64,000 nt of DNA from NCBI GenBank assembly GCA_021404685.1, contig QWHC01000001.1, positions 1 to 64,000 of the forward strand, written 5' to 3'. A model generated the notes under the pieces. That model ran no database searches and was not told the DNA's origin. It saw only the letters and a program-made list of their open reading frames with translations. Positions within the stretch are counted from its first letter, which is position 1. Each line of letters opens with the position of its first letter. Below, piece by piece: positions 59,849 through 64,000 of the stretch. The translations under genes were made by a program, and so were the position numbers. The DNA is from Chloroflexi bacterium CFX4 (lineage in GTDB: Bacteria; Chloroflexota; Anaerolineae; Aggregatilineales; UBA2796).

Positions 59849-62566
59849 ATGCGCGGTATATTGGTCGCCCTTGACCTTGAGACGACCGGACTCGACCCTG
59901 CCGACGCGCAGATCATCGAGATTGGCGCGGCAAAATTCCGCGACGGCGAGATGATCGAAACCTATAGCACATTGGTCAACCCTTCCGTCACCATTCCCGC
60001 CCGCGTCACCGACATCACTGGCATTCGCAATGAAGATATGATCGGCGCACCGAAAATTGCCCAAGTGTTGCCCGCTTTGACCGCATTCGTCGCTGACGCG
60101 GTGCTGGTTGGGCATAACGTCGAGTTTGACCTGCGCTTTTTGCACAAACAGAAGGTGCTGACCGAAAATCAGGCAGTAGATACCTACGAATTGGCGTCCG
60201 TCCTGCTGCCGACTGCCAGCCGCTATAACCTCAACGCACTGATGCAGGTCTTCGACATCGCACCGGAAGGCGACTATCACCGCGCCCTGACCGATGCCGT
60301 TGCCAGCGGACGGCTGTATCATGCCTTGTGGCAAAAGTTGGTGGCGCTGCCGATCAGCTTACTGCGTGAGATCGCACGCTTGGCGGCAAACCTGAATTGG
60401 CGTGGTAAACTGCCCTTTGAGGCAGCCTTGCGCGAACGCCGTACCGATCCGTTGAGCCTTGCTGATCCGCTGGCAGAGGCGTTCCGCGCTGCACCTGAGC
60501 CAGCACCGCTTGCGCCGCAGCCCGATCTAATCCCAGCAACGGATGCTATCCCTGAGCTGATCAGCGCCACCTTCAACGCACACCAACTCCTGATGTTAGA
60601 AACGCCGCCCAGCACCGACCAAGCGCCGCCCTACCTTGAGGCGGCCGCGCAGTGGGCAATGCGGCACGGCACGCCGTTGGTCATCGCGCATGGCGGCGAA
60701 ACATTCCGCCAACGCCTGCGCGAGCGCGATCTGCCCGCCCTGCAAGCCGCTTACCCTAATCTGCGCGCTCAGTTTTTGCGCCGCCGTGCCGAATATCTCT
60801 GTCCATCGCGGCTTGCCATTTTGCGGCGGCAAGGTGTGCAGACCGTCGAAGAGCTGCGCCTGCTGGCAAAAACGCTAATTTGGTTGGCAGAGGGCGGCAC
60901 CGCGCACGCCGAGCAACCTTCCATACGCGGCGGCGGTGAGTATGTGGCATGGGCGCAGTTGAACGCAGAGGCAGAAAACTGCACTGTGGCGCGCTGCCAA
61001 ACGCAGATGGGCGGCACTTGCCCAATGCACCGTGATCGGCAGCAGGCAGCCGCCGCACACCTGATCATCGTGGATCACGGCACGTTGGCAGCCGAGAGCA
61101 GCGGACACGATCCACTCTTGCCGAACGTTAGGCACCTTGTGGCGGATGAGGCAAATCTGTTGGAAGACCTTGCCACCGAAAGCCAACACATACGCCTTGA
61201 TGCAGCCCGCATCAAGCGGCAGTTGGCAGAAATTAACAACGCACAGCGCGGCTTGATCGGTGATGTGTTGGCAGCCGCCAAAGGCAGTTTGCCGCCAAAG
61301 GCAGATGGTCAGCTGACGCGCTTTTGCAGCAACCTTGCCGACGCTGCGACCCAAGTACCCTACCACTTGGATAGCTTGTTCCGTGCGCTACAGGCTTTTC
61401 TGGAGGCAACCACAGACTCGCGCCCAAGCGACTATGCGCTAAACATTCGCCTCACTAACGATCTGCGCGGCAAGGCAGCCTTTGGGCAAGTGCGCGCCGC
61501 GTGGAGCATCCTCAGCCAGTTCACTGAAGCGATTGCCGAAGCGCTAGGGCAGTTGGCAAAGCAACTGGTGATCTACCATGAAAAATACGGGCTGCCGCGC
61601 GATCTCGCCTATCGCACGGAAGGCGCTGCCCATACTGTGCGGCGTCTGCACAGCTTGCTGGAACTTTGCATCAGCGGACAGCGCCCAGAGTTCGTCTTTT
61701 GGGCGGAAATCAGCACCGACCCTGAGCGTGCCAATCGGCTGACGCTGCACAGCGCGCCTTTGCAACCCGGCGCACTGCTGCAAACGCACTTGTGGCAAAC
61801 GTTGGATGCCGCGCTGATCACAGGGTCAGCCTTGCGCGTTGGCGGCGATTTCAGCTATTTGCGGGAACGGCTTGGGCTGCCGCCGCTGACCGCTACTCAG
61901 GTTTTGCCCAGTGCCAGTGCTGAGTCTCGCAGTGCCTTGATCTTCCTGCCGACCGATGCACCAGAGCCAACCGAAGGTGAGCGCTACGCACGCTACCTTG
62001 AGCGCGCCGTCATCGAGTTGGCAGTTGCCACCAATGGGCGCCTGCTCGGTCTGTTCAGCAGCTTTACGCAGTTGCGGCAATCCGCGCAGAACATCGCCGC
62101 ACGCCTGAAGCTGGGCAACATCAGCGTGTTGGATCAATCGGATGGCACCAGCCAGAGCGCCCTGCTCGAAAACTTCCGTGCGTTGGGCGAAAAAGCCGTG
62201 TTGCTTGGCGTGCGCGGCGTCTGGGATGATGTCGCCTTTCATGAGGACGACTTGCGCGCTGTGCTGCTGACACGCTTGCCGTTCGCCGTGCCAAACGATC
62301 CGCTCTTTGTGGCACGTGGCGAAGGCTACGAAAATGCCTTCCAACATTACGCTGTGCCATCGGCTGTACTGCGCTTTCGGCAGGCAATCGGCAGGCTGAT
62401 CGAAGGCAGGGCAGCACGCAGCGTGGTGGTCATCCTTGATAAGCGCATGACCAGCCGCGATTACGCGCAAACCTTCCTTGACAGTTTGCCGCCAAGCACC
62501 ATTCGGCGCGCACCGCTGGCAGATTTGGCAGGCATGGCGCGCCAATGGCTGGCAGAGGAAAACTAG
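59849..62566 (+). CDS. DEDDh exonuclease fused to a degenerate DinG-type helicase
   Basis: Protein of 905 aa. Residues 1-170 are a DnaQ-like 3'-5' exonuclease: DLETTG (Asp9, Glu11), HNVEFD and the late H-x4-D pair (HRALTDA). The rest has the DinG/XPD layout, but Walker A is absent (about residues 247-262 read MLETPPSTDQAPPYLEAA, without G-K-T/S). DEAH is DEAN at Asp433. Fe-S-type cysteines (CTVARC, GTCPMH) partly remain, and the usual motif VI arginine context is altered (QAIGRLIEGRAARS). The exonuclease looks competent; the helicase probably is not. The ATG at 59849 is chosen at the domain start. Confidence 0.86.
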   Translation: MRGILVALDLETTGLDPADAQIIEIGAAKFRDGEMIETYSTLVNPSVTIPARVTDITGIRNEDMIGAPKIAQVLPALTAFVADAVLVGHNVEFDLRFLHKQKVLTENQAVDTYELASVLLPTASRYNLNALMQVFDIAPEGDYHRALTDAVASGRLYHALWQKLVALPISLLREIARLAANLNWRGKLPFEAALRERRTDPLSLADPLAEAFRAAPEPAPLAPQPDLIPATDAIPELISATFNAHQLLMLETPPSTDQAPPYLEAAAQWAMRHGTPLVIAHGGETFRQRLRERDLPALQAAYPNLRAQFLRRRAEYLCPSRLAILRRQGVQTVEELRLLAKTLIWLAEGGTAHAEQPSIRGGGEYVAWAQLNAEAENCTVARCQTQMGGTCPMHRDRQQAAAAHLIIVDHGTLAAESSGHDPLLPNVRHLVADEANLLEDLATESQHIRLDAARIKRQLAEINNAQRGLIGDVLAAAKGSLPPKADGQLTRFCSNLADAATQVPYHLDSLFRALQAFLEATTDSRPSDYALNIRLTNDLRGKAAFGQVRAAWSILSQFTEAIAEALGQLAKQLVIYHEKYGLPRDLAYRTEGAAHTVRRLHSLLELCISGQRPEFVFWAEISTDPERANRLTLHSAPLQPGALLQTHLWQTLDAALITGSALRVGGDFSYLRERLGLPPLTATQVLPSASAESRSALIFLPTDAPEPTEGERYARYLERAVIELAVATNGRLLGLFSSFTQLRQSAQNIAARLKLGNISVLDQSDGTSQSALLENFRALGEKAVLLGVRGVWDDVAFHEDDLRAVLLTRLPFAVPNDPLFVARGEGYENAFQHYAVPSAVLRFRQAIGRLIEGRAARSVVVILDKRMTSRDYAQTFLDSLPPSTIRRAPLADLAGMARQWLAEEN

Positions 62567-62569
62567 CGC

Positions 62570-63232
62570 GTGGAGATTCGGACTCTGCACGAGTGGGCGC
62601 TGACGCCAAACCAAGCTGTCGATCTTCAGCGCCGTTTGGCAGCCCAAGTGGTGGATAGGCTGCCGCTGCCGCTGGAAGCGGTGGGCTCTGTGGCAGGTGT
62701 GGATGTTAGCGTGAAGGATAACCTCTCGCAGGCAGCGGTCGTCGTGCTGAATTTTCCCGCGCTCAAGGTGATCGAAACAGTTACTGCGCAGCTTGAAACG
62801 CCCTTCCCATACATTAGCGGCTTGCTCAGCTTCCGTGAAGCGCCGGTGCTGCTTAAGGCGTTTGCGCTGCTCCGCCACACACCGGATGTGTTCCTGTTCG
62901 ATGGCATGGGCAAAATTCATCCGCGCCGCTTTGGGATTGCCTGCCACATGGGCTTGTGGCTGAACAAACCAAGCATCGGTTGTGGCAAAACGCCCTACAT
63001 TGGCACTTATGTTGAGCCGCCACACGGGCGCGGCAGCTACGCCGCCCTACACGACAAAGGCGAAGTGATCGGCGTTGTGCTGCGGACGCGCAGCAATGTC
63101 AAGCCGCTTTACGTCTCGGTTGGGCATCTGATTGATCTGGAGAGCGCCCGCCAAATTGTTATGGCATGTACAACACGCTACCGCTTGCCCGAACCGATTA
63201 GGCAGGCGCATCAGGCGGCGGGCAACTTCTAG
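62570..63232 (+). CDS. nfi: Endonuclease V
   Basis: Protein of 220 aa of the Nfi family. VAGVDVSV carries the catalytic Asp, SGLLSFREAPVLL the metal-binding Glu, and DGMGKIHPRRFGIACHMGL the second Asp with the substrate-binding loop. Later VSVGHLIDLESA has the family His. It cleaves DNA (or RNA) near inosine. A GTG start at 62570 lies four bases after the exonuclease-DinG stop, so the two are co-translated. The Q of the usual DGQG is Met here. Its stop is the CTAG shared with the convergent gene. Confidence 0.95.
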   Translation: MEIRTLHEWALTPNQAVDLQRRLAAQVVDRLPLPLEAVGSVAGVDVSVKDNLSQAAVVVLNFPALKVIETVTAQLETPFPYISGLLSFREAPVLLKAFALLRHTPDVFLFDGMGKIHPRRFGIACHMGLWLNKPSIGCGKTPYIGTYVEPPHGRGSYAALHDKGEVIGVVLRTRSNVKPLYVSVGHLIDLESARQIVMACTTRYRLPEPIRQAHQAAGNF

Positions 63233-64000
63233 CGCTCAGTCATATAAGCACGGATGGTGTGCAGGATCACACCGGTGAAGATGGCAAAGACACCGATCAA
63301 GCAGAAGGTAATAGCGATCAGGGCGGTGCCAAGCGCGAGTGATGAATAGGTGTTGTAAGTGGCAACCACATTGGCGCCCAATACCAAGCCGATCAGGATG
63401 GAGAGCGCGCCCGCCACGCCGAAGAAGAACAACGGGCGGTGCTGCCCGACCAAACGCAAAACACCCGTGAGGACTTGCAAGCCGTGCGCGAATGGATTGC
63501 GCTTCGGCTTCTCATCATAGTTCACACTGATCGGCACTTCAAGCGCCTGCAAGCTGTGTTTCCGCAGCAAGAACTGCATCTCGGATTCGACCGAGAAGCC
63601 CAGCGACGTGAAATTCATCAGGTTCAGCGCCCGCTGCGAAAGCGCCCGAAAGCCGCTCTGTGAATCTGAGAGTGGCACGCCAGAGGCAGCATTCGTGATA
63701 GCGGTCAGGGCGTGCTGCCCAACGATCCGCCAGCGCGGCGTGTTGCTTGGCAAGCCCATAAAGCGCGAACCGACCACCAAATCCGCCGCGCCTGCTTGAA
63801 TGGGTGCCAGCAGGCGCGGAATATCGTTCGGATTGTGCTGCCCATCGCCATCCAGCAGCACGACTGCGGCGGCACCACGCCTCTGTGCGGCTGCCAAGCC
63901 TGTGTTGAGGGCGGCTGCCTTGCCGCCGTTGGCTTGGCGGATGACCTCTGCGCCGGCGCATTCAGCAAGCCACGCCGTCTCATCCTGCGAGCCATCGTCC
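63229..64000 (-). CDS. Family 2 glycosyltransferase, N-terminus beyond window
   Basis: Partial protein of 257 codons; the frame runs off the right edge. It has the GT-A fold of GT2: DDGSQDET (metal or UDP site), ANGGKAAALNTG, VVLLDGDGQHNP (DxD), and later SQSGFRAL and a cytoplasmic loop, then two membrane helices in the last 90 residues. This resembles dolichyl/polyprenyl-phosphate sugar synthases (DPM1/GtrB type). The product may feed GT-C enzymes such as the one at 27608-29242, which is inference. Convergent with endonuclease V; they share the four bases CTAG at their stops. Confidence 0.9.
   Translation of the reverse strand, partial: DDGSQDETAWLAECAGAEVIRQANGGKAAALNTGLAAAQRRGAAAVVLLDGDGQHNPNDIPRLLAPIQAGAADLVVGSRFMGLPSNTPRWRIVGQHALTAITNAASGVPLSDSQSGFRALSQRALNLMNFTSLGFSVESEMQFLLRKHSLQALEVPISVNYDEKPKRNPFAHGLQVLTGVLRLVGQHRPLFFFGVAGALSILIGLVLGANVVATYNTYSSLALGTALIAITFCLIGVFAIFTGVILHTIRAYMTER

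Noticed and set aside
61826..63025. 399-codon open frame on the minus strand
   Set aside because: Antisense over the DinG-like and endonuclease V genes, both of which show conserved motifs on the plus strand.

Overview
This window looks like a chromosomal segment of an uncultured or environmental member of the Chloroflexota, probably near Anaerolineae. The evidence is indirect. The DNA is moderately GC-rich, and several exported or membrane-anchored proteins carry long Thr/Pro-rich spacers of the kind common in that phylum. GTG and TTG starts are frequent. There is a PknB-type kinase, a BCD/PucC-family transporter and a split complex I operon. No phage, insertion sequence, CRISPR array or rRNA was seen. 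The only RNA gene found is a tRNA-Val(GAC).

Layout. 1-5.7 kb holds a Ser/Thr kinase (cut by the left edge) with a ParA/MinD-like ATPase carrying a degenerate P-loop, a glycine-rich RRM protein with its own terminator, an EamA transporter and a CoiA-like protein. 6-20 kb holds a MoxR ATPase, a Nudix hydrolase, a FecR-like surface protein, a secreted esterase, a DinB-like protein, an ECF sigma/anti-sigma/Nudix operon, a flavin-dependent oxidoreductase, a class A penicillin-binding protein, threonine aldolase and a TPR protein. 20-30.5 kb holds RsgA, glycogen branching enzyme, TsaD, a cyclophilin lipoprotein, an ABC-F ATPase, a receiver-like protein, a GT-C glycosyltransferase and SbcD.

30.7-42.6 kb is the centrepiece: a plus-strand complex I operon nuoABCD-E-F-GHI without nuoJKLMN. 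It is interrupted at three points by non-Nuo genes: two small overlapping genes between nuoD and nuoE, a GNAT acetyltransferase and a membrane protein between nuoE and nuoF, and a TPR gene plus a CdiA-C-like nuclease toxin and candidate immunity gene between nuoF and nuoG. The toxin reading frame appears to be broken by one extra G. Removing that G extends the protein by 33 residues to a stop that overlaps the ATG of the candidate immunity gene (TAATG).

43-64 kb holds tRNA-Val, an SPFH/Band-7 protein, uridine kinase, a short-chain dehydrogenase, an ABC exporter, a lone bL36 gene (38 codons), a polytopic membrane protein, a BCD/PucC-type transporter, an M20-type peptidase, bS20 with a TTG start, a YbdK-like ligase, RpiB, a metallo-beta-lactamase-fold hydrolase, a flavin-binding split-barrel protein and an ABC-2-like membrane protein. 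It ends with three tandem paralogues of a small STAS/SpoIIAA-like protein, an exonuclease-DinG fusion whose helicase motor motifs have decayed, endonuclease V, and a family 2 glycosyltransferase cut by the right edge.

Most genes are housekeeping or envelope functions in short, unlinked transcription units. Recurrent extended -10 elements (TGCTATACT or TGCTACAAT) were found by eye in front of several of them.
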